Assembly: GCA_013289825.1 (NCBI GenBank)
Contig: JABCZF010000025.1
Location: 1-64,000 of the forward strand
Source of the DNA: Acidobacteriota bacterium
Lineage (GTDB): Bacteria > Acidobacteriota > Terriglobia > Acidiferrales > UBA7541
Direction of reading: 5' to 3'
DNA length: 64,000 nt
A program made the position numbers and the translations under genes. Positions within the stretch are counted from its first letter, which is position 1; each line of letters opens with the position of its first letter. Shown piece by piece: positions 53,147-62,588 of this stretch. The notes below the pieces were generated by a model. That model was not told where the DNA came from. It searched no databases and saw nothing but the letters and a program-made list of their open reading frames with translations.

Positions 53147-54001
53147 GTGTTTCAACAGGACCTATTAAAGGGCCGGGCGATCTTCTTGACCGGCGGGGGC
53201 ACCGGCTTAGGCCGTTCCATGGCCTTGCGGTTTGCCGAGCTTGGCGCTCGCATGTTTCTCGTGGGCCGCCGCGAGGAACCGCTAAAGGAAGTTTGTTCGG
53301 AAATTCACCGCGCGGGAGGCTCGGCGGCGTTCACCGCCTGCGATGTGCGTGATTACGGCGCGGTCGAAGCGGCCGCGGAAAAGGCCGAGCAGCAGTTTGG
53401 CCGCATCGACACCGTGGTCAACAACGCCGCCGGAAATTTTATCGCGCGCACCGAAAAACTATCGCCCAACGCCTTCAACACCGTCGTCGGCATCGTTCTC
53501 AACGGCTCGTTTCACTGCACGCAGGCATTCGCCAAGCGTTGGATCCCGCAGAAACTCGGCGGCAACGTCCTGAGCATCGTAACCACCTACGCGGCCGCCA
53601 ACAGCGGTTCCGGGTTCATCGTTCCCTCGGCGTGCGCGAAAGCCGGCGTGCTGGCCATGACCACTTCGCTGGCCGTGGAGTGGGCCAAGTATCACATCCG
53701 GCTGAACGCCATCGCCCCGGGGCCGTTTCCCACAGAAGGCGCCTGGTCGCGACTTATGCCCTCGAGACAATTTGAAGATCACGCCAAAGACAAGCACCCC
53801 ATGAAGCGTTTCGGGCGTCACGAGGAGCTGGCCAACCTGGCCGCGTTTCTCTTGAGCGATATGGCGGAATATATTAACGGCGAGTGCGTGGTGATCGACG
53901 GCGGCCAGTGGCTGCGCGGCGCGGGCGAATTCAACGACCTGCTCATGCTGCCGGAAACCGCCTGGGAAGCGCTGGAGGCGGCTCGCACCAAAAAACCCTG
54001 A
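53147..54001 (+). CDS. SDR enzyme of the 2,4-dienoyl-CoA reductase type
   Basis: 284 residues. TGGGTGLGRSMALRFAELGA binds the nucleotide; NNAAGNF and the IAPGPFPTEGAWSRL loop follow. The usual Tyr of SDR enzymes is replaced (PSACAKAGV), which is normal for dienoyl-CoA reductases, where Lys and others do the work. It probably reduces 2,4-dienoyl-CoA in beta-oxidation of unsaturated acids. GTG 53147 has AGGCGG six bases upstream. Confidence 0.8.
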   Translation: MFQQDLLKGRAIFLTGGGTGLGRSMALRFAELGARMFLVGRREEPLKEVCSEIHRAGGSAAFTACDVRDYGAVEAAAEKAEQQFGRIDTVVNNAAGNFIARTEKLSPNAFNTVVGIVLNGSFHCTQAFAKRWIPQKLGGNVLSIVTTYAAANSGSGFIVPSACAKAGVLAMTTSLAVEWAKYHIRLNAIAPGPFPTEGAWSRLMPSRQFEDHAKDKHPMKRFGRHEELANLAAFLLSDMAEYINGECVVIDGGQWLRGAGEFNDLLMLPETAWEALEAARTKKP

Positions 54002-54007
54002 CGGCGG

Positions 54008-55510
54008 CTATTCCGGCAGCGCGCGTTTGCGCAATTCCACGCGCAGCTTGACGTCCCCAACACTCTGGCCATGGCATTCGGCGTGCACACGGACTTCTTG
54101 CGCATCCGTTTTCGATCCGGCGCCTTCGCCAAGCAAGGGCAGCTTTACTTCGATTCGCGTAGCCGCGGTCTGTTTTGCCGCTATGCTGAACTTTCCGCCG
54201 CCGCTCCGCACTGTCCAGCCCGCTGGCGCATTCACGGTCAGGTTTATCTCCTGCGCCGCCGAACTCTGATTGCCGAGCCACAAGGGAATCACCAGGTCCG
54301 TACCGCCTTCGAGCGCGATTTCCGGCGGGTCCGGATGCGGCAAATGCATCAGCCCGTGCGCGCGGCGAAAATCGGCGTAGTAACTCCAAGGTCCGGCGAG
54401 CTCCACCAAGACTTCCGCCTTTGAACCCGTCGACGAGACTTCCGGACGTGCCAAAGAAATCGCACCCGGGGCAATTCCCTCAAAAATATCACCCGTTACG
54501 TTCCCGCCCACCAGTGATTTCCCCAGCACAAAATTTATCCCCGTGCTCCAGAAGCTCTCCGAGGTGACCATCTTTTCGATTTGCGCTTCGTCCATTTTGG
54601 CAAGCGAATCGATGAAACTCTTCGCTTGTGTTTCATGTCTCTCGAAGGACTCCAAAGCAACGCGCCAGTAGGCCTGTTTCGCGGATTTCGAGATTTCCTT
54701 AACGGAATACCTGGGCCCTTTGTCGCGGAAAATATCTTCTTTGTCCGCATCCGGAAAGTAATAAATTTTCTTCGTCTGCCACGGCCGCAAATTCTCGAGG
54801 TAGGGTTCCAGTCTTCGCAGAGGGGCCGAGACTTGCTCGGGAAACGCTGTCGGATCGCCGGCCAAATCGAAAGCCTCGGTCGCCAGCACCCCAGCCGCCT
54901 GATGATCTCCGTGATCCTCCCCGATAAACGTTCCAGGCAAAAAAGTCAGTACCACTTCCGGTCGAGTCAGCCGCACGAGCCGCACGAGATTTTCTAGTAC
55001 CACGCCGTGATCCCAGTTCGCCAACGATTGCAAAACATCCTGCGACGCCGTGTCCTTCCCGCCCAAGAACCAAACCTTATCGATTCCCAACACGGCGCTA
55101 GCGCGGCGCGCTTCGATTTCGCGAATCTCGCCAAGCGCCGCAGCTTGCTCCGCACTGGCTTCATTCGCGCCGCTGCTGCCGCGTGTGCCATAAACCACCG
55201 CCACGCGCTTGCCTGCATCGATGGCCCGCGCCAAGTACGGCGTAGCCGCCCCTTCGTCATCCGGATGGGCCACCACAACAAGAATGTCCACCTTGTAACG
55301 CTCATCGGCCTGGAAAATCCGCGCCGGCGCCGGCGTCTGCGCCCAGGGCATTCCCGAAAACACCAGACACCCGGCCAGCAGGCCCAGCACTGCGCGCGGG
55401 CCTTGTTGGCCTGCCGAGGGTGTCCTCGTGGACCGCGGTTTTTCATTCCGTGTTTTCGCAACAGAGTAGGCAAGTTGAAAAGTACGAGCAACTCGAAAGG
55501 ATGGGTTCAT
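54008..55510 (-). CDS. PIG-L (LmbE) family deacetylase with C-terminal beta domain
   Basis: 500 residues with a signal-peptide-like stretch near residue 40-60. The zinc motif VVAHPDDEGA and the distal GEDHGDHQAAG are intact, so N-acetylglucosaminyl-type deacetylase activity is probable. About 130 C-terminal residues form a beta-rich domain (NEW3-like: EINLTVNAPAGWTV). Likely exported and acting on sugar or glycan N-acetyl groups. Converges on the SDR gene with seven bases between. Confidence 0.8.
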   Translation of the reverse strand: MNPSFRVARTFQLAYSVAKTRNEKPRSTRTPSAGQQGPRAVLGLLAGCLVFSGMPWAQTPAPARIFQADERYKVDILVVVAHPDDEGAATPYLARAIDAGKRVAVVYGTRGSSGANEASAEQAAALGEIREIEARRASAVLGIDKVWFLGGKDTASQDVLQSLANWDHGVVLENLVRLVRLTRPEVVLTFLPGTFIGEDHGDHQAAGVLATEAFDLAGDPTAFPEQVSAPLRRLEPYLENLRPWQTKKIYYFPDADKEDIFRDKGPRYSVKEISKSAKQAYWRVALESFERHETQAKSFIDSLAKMDEAQIEKMVTSESFWSTGINFVLGKSLVGGNVTGDIFEGIAPGAISLARPEVSSTGSKAEVLVELAGPWSYYADFRRAHGLMHLPHPDPPEIALEGGTDLVIPLWLGNQSSAAQEINLTVNAPAGWTVRSGGGKFSIAAKQTAATRIEVKLPLLGEGAGSKTDAQEVRVHAECHGQSVGDVKLRVELRKRALPE

Positions 55511-55640
55511 CGAAGAATTCTATCCCGAACCAGCAAGAATCTCACACCAGGCCATGGCACCAATGCTCGTTTCGGGCGCGCCAAATTGGAGGCGTGCGGC
55601 GTGCTCGCCGTTGGCGGTTTGAGGGCTCTATACTACCGCC

Positions 55641-57077
55641 ATGGCCAGGCCGACTCTTCTCCCTATCGCGTTGCTGACCATGGCGGTTTGCGATCAGAGT
55701 ACGGCACAGCAGAACGCTCCGCCGGGCCGTAGTCAGCGAGATCTACAACCCGGCATCGTAGTTCCCAAAGTCTCTTGCGCCACGCAGCCCGAACAAAGCT
55801 ACGCGCTCTACCTTCCCGCTCATTACACTCGCGAAAAACGCTGGCCGATTGTTTACGCCTTCGATCCCGCTGCCCGCGGAAACATCCCCGTCGAGTTGAT
55901 CAAGGACGCCGCGGAACGCTACGGCTATCTCCTCGCCGGCTCAAACAATTCGCACAACGGCGCGTGGGAACCGGAGGCTGACGCCGCCCAAGCGATGTTT
56001 CAGGACACCCATGCCCGCCTAACGATCGACAACAATCGTGTCTATTTCGCCGGGTTTTCCGGAGGTGCTCGCCTCGCGTCGTCGCTCGCGCAACGCTGCA
56101 ATTGCGCCGCGGGGGTGCTGTTGAACGGCGCCGGCTTTTCACCTTCCTCCCCGCCTGGGGCGGACGCAACGTTCTCTGTTTTCGCCGCCGTGGGGACCTT
56201 CGACTTCAACTATTCCGAGGTCCTCGATCTCGACGCCAAACTTGCAGCGCTCCGCTACTCTCATTCCTTGCGACGCTTCGACGGCCCCCACCAATGGGCG
56301 CCCGCGAACGTCCTGGATGAAGCCTTGGCTTGGTTTCGCCTCATCTCCATGAAGGAGGGCCACGAAGAACGCGACGTGGCTTTCATAAAGGCCCAAGCCG
56401 CCGAAGCAGAGAAGCGTGCGAAAAATCTAGAACTTGCCGCCGATCCCTATGGCTCCTGGAAGGAGTATCGCCAGGCTGCGGCGACTTTCGACGGGCTGGG
56501 AGAAGCTCCCGCTTTTCGAGAGCGCGCCGTTGCGATGGAAAAAGAAAAGGCCGTTCGCGACGGCGCGAAACGCGAGCAGCAAGACTCCGAAGAACAATCG
56601 CGCCTTAGCGCGAGTATCTCCGCGGGGCTAGCCGCACTTCGCCAGGACGCTAGGAATCGCGCGGACACCCGCAGCGATGTCCAGCGCCAGATCCTGGAAC
56701 TCCGCAGGCGGGCCGAACACCAAAAAAGCCCGCAAAAGCTTCGCGTAGCCAGGCGCGCCCTAGCGGGCATTTTCGTCGAAGCCATGGAAACCGGCCAAGA
56801 GCGCCTCGATGCCAAAGACATCTCCGACGCGCGCATCTGTTTCGAGCTGGCCGCCAACGCCGACCCGGACTCGGTTTGGGCGCTCCGTCAAGTCGCCGCA
56901 GCCCGGGCGCTGGACGGTGACCCGCAAGGCGCCCTCGAGGCCCTCCGCCGCGCAAAAGAAACGAGCAAAGACCCCTCAGCCTTCTCCGCCTGGCTCACGG
57001 ATGAGCCCGCCTTCGCCAAGCTCCGCGAGACCCCAGAATTCCGCGCCCTCCTCGCGCCGCCCTCCGATCCCCAATAG
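55641..57077 (+). CDS. exported alpha/beta hydrolase with helical (TPR-like) C-terminus
   Basis: 478 residues, signal peptide. The first 220 residues are a hydrolase of the PHB-depolymerase/feruloyl-esterase type (nucleophile VYFAGFSGGARLAS); a long coiled-coil region (about 245-360, rich in Glu/Arg/Ala) and a TPR-like end (AKDISDARICFELAANADPD-like) follow. Substrate unknown. ATG 55641 lacks a strong ribosome site. Confidence 0.7.
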   Translation: MARPTLLPIALLTMAVCDQSTAQQNAPPGRSQRDLQPGIVVPKVSCATQPEQSYALYLPAHYTREKRWPIVYAFDPAARGNIPVELIKDAAERYGYLLAGSNNSHNGAWEPEADAAQAMFQDTHARLTIDNNRVYFAGFSGGARLASSLAQRCNCAAGVLLNGAGFSPSSPPGADATFSVFAAVGTFDFNYSEVLDLDAKLAALRYSHSLRRFDGPHQWAPANVLDEALAWFRLISMKEGHEERDVAFIKAQAAEAEKRAKNLELAADPYGSWKEYRQAAATFDGLGEAPAFRERAVAMEKEKAVRDGAKREQQDSEEQSRLSASISAGLAALRQDARNRADTRSDVQRQILELRRRAEHQKSPQKLRVARRALAGIFVEAMETGQERLDAKDISDARICFELAANADPDSVWALRQVAAARALDGDPQGALEALRRAKETSKDPSAFSAWLTDEPAFAKLRETPEFRALLAPPSDPQ

Positions 57078-57163
57078 GCGAGAATACGCGAATCGCGGCC
57101 CTACCTTGACCCAGATAGAACGCGCCGATAAGCTTAGTGTTTCTCCTTCCAGGTGAACGCGTC

Positions 57164-59140
57164 ATGGAGCAAGTGCAAGTCACACTGCCGGATGGCAAGA
57201 TTCAAGAGGTGCCCAAGGGCACGACCCCGGCGGATATCGCGCGTAAGATTTCGCCTCGTCTCGCCGACGCCGCGCTGGTGGCCCGCGTTACCGCGACTAA
57301 CGGAACTCCTCTGCCCAACGCTCCCGATCTGGGCGAACTCATTGATTTGCGCCGACCGCTCGAGGAAAACGTCAAGCTCCAAATCCTCACCGAAAGAGAT
57401 CCCGACGCGCTCTTCGTCTTCCGTCATTCGGCGGCGCACTTGCTTGCCGCCGCGGTCATGGAGCTCTATCCAAACGTCAAGCTCGGCATTGGCCCGCCCA
57501 TCGACACGGGCTTCTTCTACGAATTTCTCCGCGACGAGCCTTTCACCCCGGAAGACCTCGCTAAAATCGAAAAGAAGATGCACGAGCTCGCCGCCGAAGA
57601 CTTGCCGAATGAGCGCAAGCTCATCCCCAAGCCGGAAGCCATCGAACTCTACAAAAAGAATAATCAAGTCTTCAAGTGCGAACTCGTTTCGGAAAAAGCC
57701 AACGAACTGATGGTCTCGTTCTACAGCACAGGAAAATTCCTCGACTTCTGCCGCGGCCCGCACATCCCTTCCACCAAGCGCATCACCGCGTTCAAGCTCA
57801 TGTCCGTCGCCGGCGCCTACTGGAAAGGCCAAGAAGGCAATCCCCAGCTCCAGCGCATCTACGCGGCGTGCTTCTTCACCCAGAAAGAATTAGACGAATA
57901 TCTCCACCGCCTCGAAGAGGCCAAGCGCCGCGATCATCGCAAACTAGGTGTCGAGCTTGAACTTTTCAGCATCCAGGAAGAAGCCGGACCCGGCCTCATC
58001 TTCTGGCATCCCAAAGGCGGTCTGATCCGCAAGATTGTCGAGGACTGGCTCCGCGATGAACTGCTGCAGCGCGGCTACGACCTCGTTTACACCCCGCACA
58101 TCATGCGCCTGGACCTCTGGAAAACCAGCGGCCACACGAATTTTTACAAAGACAGCATGTTCGGCCCGGTCGAAGTCGAAAAAGCCGACTACCAGCTCAA
58201 GCCCATGAACTGTCCGGGCCATATCCTCATCTACAAATCCAAGCTGCACAGTTATCGCGATCTTCCCGTGCGTCTGGCCGAACTTGGCACTGTCTATCGC
58301 TACGAGCGCAGCGGCGTTCTGCACGGCCTGCTCCGCGTCCGCGGCTTCACGCAAGACGACGCGCACATTTTCTGCATGCCTTCTCAAATCGAAAGTGAAG
58401 TCGAAGCCTGCGTCGATTTCGCTTTCGCCGTAATGAAAAATTTCGGCTTCGATAAATTTGAAGTTGAACTTTCCGATTGGGATGCCGCCCATCCGGAAAA
58501 TTACGCCGGTAAGCCCGAAGACTGGCATCGCGCCACCGCTGCTCTGGCCGACACGATGACGCGCATGAAAATCCCTTACAAGAAAATGGAAGGCGAAGCC
58601 GCATTTTACGGCCCCAAAATCGACGTCAAGCTCATCGACGCTATCGGCCGCCCCTGGCAGCTCACCACGGTCCAATTCGATTTCAATCTCCCTGCGCGCT
58701 TCGGCCTCGAATACGTCGCCGAAGACGGCGCCAAGCATCAACCCCTGATGGTCCATCGCGCGCTGCTCGGTTCTGTTGAACGCTTCTTCGGCATTCTCAT
58801 TGAACATTACGCCGGCGCCTTCCCGCTCTGGCTCGCGCCCGTGCAAGTGCAAGTCTGCCCGGTCAGCGAGAAAGTTGCCGACTACGCCAAACACGTGACG
58901 GAAACCATCAAGCGCCACAACATTCGCGTCCATCTCGACGACCGCAACGAAAAGCTCCCGGCAAAAATCCGCGACGCCCAGCTCCAAAAAATCCCCTACA
59001 TGCTCGTCGTGGGCACCAGGGAAGCCGAAGCCGGCACCGTCTCCGTCCGACACCGTAGCAAAGGCGACCTCGGCCCCAAGCCCCTTGCCGAAGTTGTCGC
59101 CGCGCTGCAAGAGGAAGTCCGTTCCCGCGCACTCGCCTAA
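57164..59140 (+). CDS. thrS: threonyl-tRNA synthetase
   Basis: 658 residues: TGS domain (MEQVQVTLPDGKIQEVPKGT), editing domain (RHSAAHLLAAAVMELYP and the later SFYSTGKFLDFCRGPHIP), catalytic core (motif 2 RYERSGVLHGLLRVRGFTQDDAH, motif 3 LGSVERFFGILIE) and anticodon-binding domain. AGGTGA seven bases before ATG 57164 sets the start. No T-box is seen upstream. Confidence 0.95.
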   Translation: MEQVQVTLPDGKIQEVPKGTTPADIARKISPRLADAALVARVTATNGTPLPNAPDLGELIDLRRPLEENVKLQILTERDPDALFVFRHSAAHLLAAAVMELYPNVKLGIGPPIDTGFFYEFLRDEPFTPEDLAKIEKKMHELAAEDLPNERKLIPKPEAIELYKKNNQVFKCELVSEKANELMVSFYSTGKFLDFCRGPHIPSTKRITAFKLMSVAGAYWKGQEGNPQLQRIYAACFFTQKELDEYLHRLEEAKRRDHRKLGVELELFSIQEEAGPGLIFWHPKGGLIRKIVEDWLRDELLQRGYDLVYTPHIMRLDLWKTSGHTNFYKDSMFGPVEVEKADYQLKPMNCPGHILIYKSKLHSYRDLPVRLAELGTVYRYERSGVLHGLLRVRGFTQDDAHIFCMPSQIESEVEACVDFAFAVMKNFGFDKFEVELSDWDAAHPENYAGKPEDWHRATAALADTMTRMKIPYKKMEGEAAFYGPKIDVKLIDAIGRPWQLTTVQFDFNLPARFGLEYVAEDGAKHQPLMVHRALLGSVERFFGILIEHYAGAFPLWLAPVQVQVCPVSEKVADYAKHVTETIKRHNIRVHLDDRNEKLPAKIRDAQLQKIPYMLVVGTREAEAGTVSVRHRSKGDLGPKPLAEVVAALQEEVRSRALA

Positions 59141-59251
59141 TCGACGCGGCGCGCCAGCTTAAGCAACGCTCATAAAATTGCGTCGCGTCCCAGGAACTTC
59201 GCTACCAGATTTCTCTTTGAGGGAAGTAGCCGCCGTGTTACGTTCCCGTTG

Positions 59252-60007
59252 ATGGGCATGCCTCCCGCCAATCCCACTCCGCAATTCGGCACGGCGGAGT
59301 ACGCCGGCAGCGGTGACGTTTGCAAGTCGTGCAATCAAGCCATTTCCGGCGCGTATTATCGAATCAACGGTTCGCTCGCCTGCGACCGCTGCAGCACACA
59401 ACTGCAAACCCAATTCCCCAAAGATTCGCACGCCGCTTTCGTTCGCGCACTCACTTTTGGCATCGGAGCTGCCATCCTTGGGCTCATCGGCTACGCCGCC
59501 TTCGAAATTATTAGTGGCATCACGATCGGCTACCTTTCTCTCGCCGTAGGATGGCTTGTCGGTAAAGCGATGCGTACGGGATCCAAAGGTGTTGGCGGAC
59601 TCCGCTATCAGATCGCCGCGGCCGCTTTGACGTATGCGGCGGTTTCGATGGCCGCCATTCCAGTTTATTTCTCGCAAATCAGCAAGAGCAAAGCCACCAG
59701 ACCTCCTCAAGTGAAGACCGCGCCTGCCAATCCAGGTGCCGCTGACTCCGAAGTGGATGACTCCGCATCTGGCGATGCAACTGCAACCCCGTCCGCGAAA
59801 CCCAGAATGAACCCTTTCAAGGCCCTTGGCCTTCTGGCAGTTCTGGGCTTGGCTTCTCCTTTTCTCGAATTACAAGATCCCTTCCATGGCGCGATCGGTC
59901 TCGTGATTTTGTTCGTCGGCATGCGCTTCGCCTGGCAACAGACCGGCTCGCCGAAAATCGCTATCGTCGGCCCATTCCAAAGCCGCGCTCCCACTCCCGC
60001 ATCCTGA
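59252..60007 (+). CDS. zinc-ribbon membrane protein of unknown function
   Basis: 251 residues. An N-terminal CxxC pair (DVCKSCNQAI and ACDRCSTQL) forms a ribbon; then four to five membrane helices (ALTFGIGAAILGLIGYAAF, GITIGYLSLAVGWLVG and others) with a Pro/Ala/Ser-rich loop. I do not recognise a family. The following M50 protease gene also begins with a zinc ribbon, which suggests a joint role. Start uncertain: TTG 59249, ATG 59252 or ATG 59258. Confidence 0.6.
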   Translation: MGMPPANPTPQFGTAEYAGSGDVCKSCNQAISGAYYRINGSLACDRCSTQLQTQFPKDSHAAFVRALTFGIGAAILGLIGYAAFEIISGITIGYLSLAVGWLVGKAMRTGSKGVGGLRYQIAAAALTYAAVSMAAIPVYFSQISKSKATRPPQVKTAPANPGAADSEVDDSASGDATATPSAKPRMNPFKALGLLAVLGLASPFLELQDPFHGAIGLVILFVGMRFAWQQTGSPKIAIVGPFQSRAPTPAS

Positions 60008-60024
60008 ACGCCTAACCTCAATCC

Positions 60025-61032
60025 GTGTCCTCTCCTCCAATCGTTGAGCCCATCCGCAACTGCCACAACTGCGGCCAGTCTGTGCCTCTCGGCGCGCTCG
60101 ACTGCCCGCAGTGCCACGCGCTGCTTTACAGCGAGGAGTTGGTGCGCATCTCGACTAAAGCAAACCAACTCGAAGAACAGAATTCCCTGCCGCAAGCTCG
60201 CGACGAATGGAGGAAAGCCCTGGCTCTTCTCCCGCACAATTCGAATCAAGCAGAATGGATTCGCGGCAAAATCTACAAACTCGAGCTAACCGAAAAACAC
60301 GCTCCCGCGCAGCTTCCAAAAAGTGCGTGGGCCAAGCGTCTGGGTCCTCTCGCACCCATTGCCATCTTACTTGCGAAAAGCAAGGGCCTGCTGCTGGCCC
60401 TCTTCAAACTGAAATTCCTCTTCAGTTTTTTCGCCTTCCTAGCCCTATATTGGACGTTGTACGGATTCAAGTTCGGCGTGGGATTCGTCGTGCTGATTCT
60501 AGTCCACGAACTCGGCCACTACATCGATATCCGCCGCCGCGGACTCCCCGCCGACATGCCCGTCTTTTTGCCCGGCCTCGGCGCCTACGTACGCTGGAAT
60601 GCGCTCGGTGTCACTCGCCAAACACGCGCCGCCGTCAGCCTCGCAGGCCCGCTTGCGGGTTTGCTGGGTGCCGCCGTGTGCGCCTATCTTTGGCATCGCA
60701 CGGGTTACGGTTTGTGGTCCGTTTTGGCGAGAGTCTCCGCGGTATTAAATATTTTGAATCTCACCCCGGTCTGGATCCTCGACGGCGCGAAAGCCGCCGA
60801 CGCTCTCTCAAAAGCAGAACGGTTCGTTCTCCTGGCCCTCACTCTTGTCCTGTGGGCCTATCTCGGCCAAGGCTTGTTCCTTTTGGTCGCTGCCGGAATC
60901 ACCTATCGGCTCTTCACCAAAGACCCCCCGCCCATTCCCAATCCTGGCGTCGCGGTTTACTATGCCTCGCTGCTGATCGGTCTTGGCGTAATCGTGTACC
61001 TAATCCCAGGACAGGGGTTGCTCCCCCGGTAG
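60025..61032 (+). CDS. site-2-protease family (M50) membrane metalloprotease with zinc ribbon and TPR-like region
   Basis: 335 residues. A zinc ribbon (CHNCG, CPQC) and a helical hairpin lead to six or so membrane helices carrying HELGHY and NLTPVWILDG, the two M50 active-site motifs. It cuts membrane proteins, often regulators. GTG start 60025, close behind the previous gene (17 bases). Confidence 0.85.
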   Translation: MSSPPIVEPIRNCHNCGQSVPLGALDCPQCHALLYSEELVRISTKANQLEEQNSLPQARDEWRKALALLPHNSNQAEWIRGKIYKLELTEKHAPAQLPKSAWAKRLGPLAPIAILLAKSKGLLLALFKLKFLFSFFAFLALYWTLYGFKFGVGFVVLILVHELGHYIDIRRRGLPADMPVFLPGLGAYVRWNALGVTRQTRAAVSLAGPLAGLLGAAVCAYLWHRTGYGLWSVLARVSAVLNILNLTPVWILDGAKAADALSKAERFVLLALTLVLWAYLGQGLFLLVAAGITYRLFTKDPPPIPNPGVAVYYASLLIGLGVIVYLIPGQGLLPR

Positions 61033-61043
61033 CGGAGGACCTA

Positions 61044-61748
61044 ATGCGGCGCACACTTTCCAGGAGGTTGTTTCTCTCGACGTCCGCGCCAGTAGAAGGG
61101 GCACCTGCCTTGCTCGATCATATCCTGCTAGGCTCGAGCGATCTGGCTCGCGGCATCGACTTCGTCGAAAAACGCACCGGCGTTCGCGCCGCTTTCGGGG
61201 GCGTCCATCCCGGACGCGGCACGTGTAACGCCCTTCTTTCGCTCGGCGAAGGTACCCGCCTCGAGCCCAACCCCCGCCGCTACCTCGAAATCATCGCCCC
61301 CGATCCCGCGCAATCCGGCGCGCCGGACCGTTACGGGTTGCTTAAATTAACAGAACCGCGCCTGGTCGGCTGGGCCGCCCATCCCGGCGACCTCCAGCAA
61401 TTCGCAACTCGTCTCCGCAATCGAGACATCGCCTTCGATGGTCCGAATCCCGGTTCGCGTAAACGCCCCGACGGTCGCCTTCTCCAATGGAAAACTCTCA
61501 ACCTAAGGGACGATCGCGGCGGCCTGCTCCCTTTCTTCATCGAATGGAGCGCCGACTCCTGGCACCCCTCCGTCGACGCACCCAGAGGCTGCCACCTCGC
61601 GCGCTTCGAACTTCTCACTCCGGACCCCGAAGAACTACGGAACGCGGAGGCCGCCATGGGGCTTGGGGTGGAAATCGCAAAGAGTGAGAAGGCGCAACTT
61701 CGCGCCACCATCTCCTGTCGAACCGCCGCGCTGGTTCTGACTAGCTGA
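61044..61748 (+). CDS. VOC-family (glyoxalase-like) protein
   Basis: 234 residues. LLDHILLGSSDLARGIDFVE and the LEIIAPDPAQ segment mark the glyoxalase-like PF13468 fold. Function unknown; such proteins act as dioxygenase- or lactone-type enzymes with metal. GGAGG five bases before ATG 61044; an upstream frame to 60207 is only a shadow of the M50 gene. Confidence 0.75.
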   Translation: MRRTLSRRLFLSTSAPVEGAPALLDHILLGSSDLARGIDFVEKRTGVRAAFGGVHPGRGTCNALLSLGEGTRLEPNPRRYLEIIAPDPAQSGAPDRYGLLKLTEPRLVGWAAHPGDLQQFATRLRNRDIAFDGPNPGSRKRPDGRLLQWKTLNLRDDRGGLLPFFIEWSADSWHPSVDAPRGCHLARFELLTPDPEELRNAEAAMGLGVEIAKSEKAQLRATISCRTAALVLTS

Positions 61749-61754
61749 CTGTAG

Positions 61755-61790
61755 CTGGCTTGGCGCCGCGCCGGCCTCAAGCCAGTTTGG
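61755..61790 (+). terminator. possible terminator after the VOC gene
   Basis: CTGGCTTG and CAAGCCAG pair over a GC-rich loop (61755-61785), followed by a short T-tract (TTTGGGT), so termination would be weak. Confidence 0.35.
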
Positions 61791-61810
61791 GTATTGCCGG
61801 GCAGCCCATT

Positions 61811-61934
61811 TTGCGTGCTATACTTTGAAACCCGTCCCATGCTGGGTTTCAGCCGTGCGGATGGATTTGTACCGATTCGAGGCCCAGCCCGGCGAGGCGG
61901 GTAGCCAGGCGCCTTTTAGCACTTAGGGGGGAAT
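61811..61934 (+). promoter_or_regulatory. infC promoter and leader
   Basis: TGC-TATACT at 61816-61824 is an extended -10. A GAAACCC...GGGTTTC hairpin (61827-61850) begins the transcript. The remaining 85 bases up to the start are GC-rich and could form the L20/IF3-type leader structure, but I cannot assign one. AGGGGGG lies just before the start codon. Confidence 0.6.
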
Positions 61935-62522
61935 ATCGCAGAACGCAGCTTCCGGCAGAGCGATCGCATCCGCGTCAACGAGCGTATTCGAGCGCGCGAA
62001 CTCCGGGTGATTGATGAAGAGGGCGGCCAGCTCGGCGTCATGCAGCCGTTCGAAGCGCTTAAGTTGGCGCGCGAGCGCGGCCTTGACTTGGTGGAAATCT
62101 CGCCGACGGCGGACCCGCCAGTCTGCAAGATCACCGACTACGGCAAGTATCTCTATCAGGCCAACAAAAAAGCGCACGAACAGCGCAAGAGCAGCCGTGG
62201 CTCGCAGCTCAAAGAAGTAAAATTTCGTCCCGCGACCGCGGAGCACGATTATCAGGTTCGCAAAAACCAGATCATCCGCTTCCTCGGCGATGGCCACAAA
62301 GTTCGTGCCATGATTTTCCATCGCGGCCGCGAAATGGCGCACCAGGAAGTAGGCCGCGCCAAAATGAATCGCCTTCTCGTCGAAATCGGTGACTCTTGCC
62401 AGATCGAAACGATGCCACGAATGGAAGGTAACGTCCTGGTAGCTCTGCTCGCTCCGAAAAAAGGCGTCTCGGTGGCCAAGCCCTCAGGGCAGTCATCGGC
62501 CAACGCTCAGCAGTCGCAGTAG
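61935..62522 (+). CDS. infC: translation initiation factor IF-3 with non-AUG start
   Basis: 195 residues from an ATC start. Family N-terminus: AERSFRQSDRIRVNERIRAR then ELRVIDEEGGQLG; later VCKITDYGKYLYQANKKAHE and the C-domain RGREMAHQEVGRAKMNRLL. The GTG at 62007 would cut off the first 24 residues of the N-domain, so I prefer the upstream ATC, right behind the AGGGGGG ribosome site. IF-3 rejects non-AUG starts and uses one in its own gene for autoregulation (AUU in E. coli), which would also apply here. Confidence 0.85.
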   Translation: MAERSFRQSDRIRVNERIRARELRVIDEEGGQLGVMQPFEALKLARERGLDLVEISPTADPPVCKITDYGKYLYQANKKAHEQRKSSRGSQLKEVKFRPATAEHDYQVRKNQIIRFLGDGHKVRAMIFHRGREMAHQEVGRAKMNRLLVEIGDSCQIETMPRMEGNVLVALLAPKKGVSVAKPSGQSSANAQQSQ

Positions 62523-62588
62523 CCTTTGCATCTGATTTTGGACTTTGCCGTGGGGCGTGCCCGCCCGTCAAGGAGAGACTTTCAGGCC

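Noticed and set aside
53147..54001. SDR enzyme with its catalytic Tyr missing as a dead enzyme
   Set aside because: 2,4-dienoyl-CoA reductases normally have Ser/Ala at this place (VPSASAKAGV), so this is expected for the family.
57944..59110. Minus-strand frame of 388 codons opposite thrS
   Set aside because: Shadow of the synthetase catalytic and anticodon domains.
60207..61043. Upstream extension of the VOC protein frame by 279 codons
   Set aside because: It overlaps the M50 gene in another frame and reads as Arg/Pro-rich nonsense; GGAGG before ATG 61044 marks the real start.
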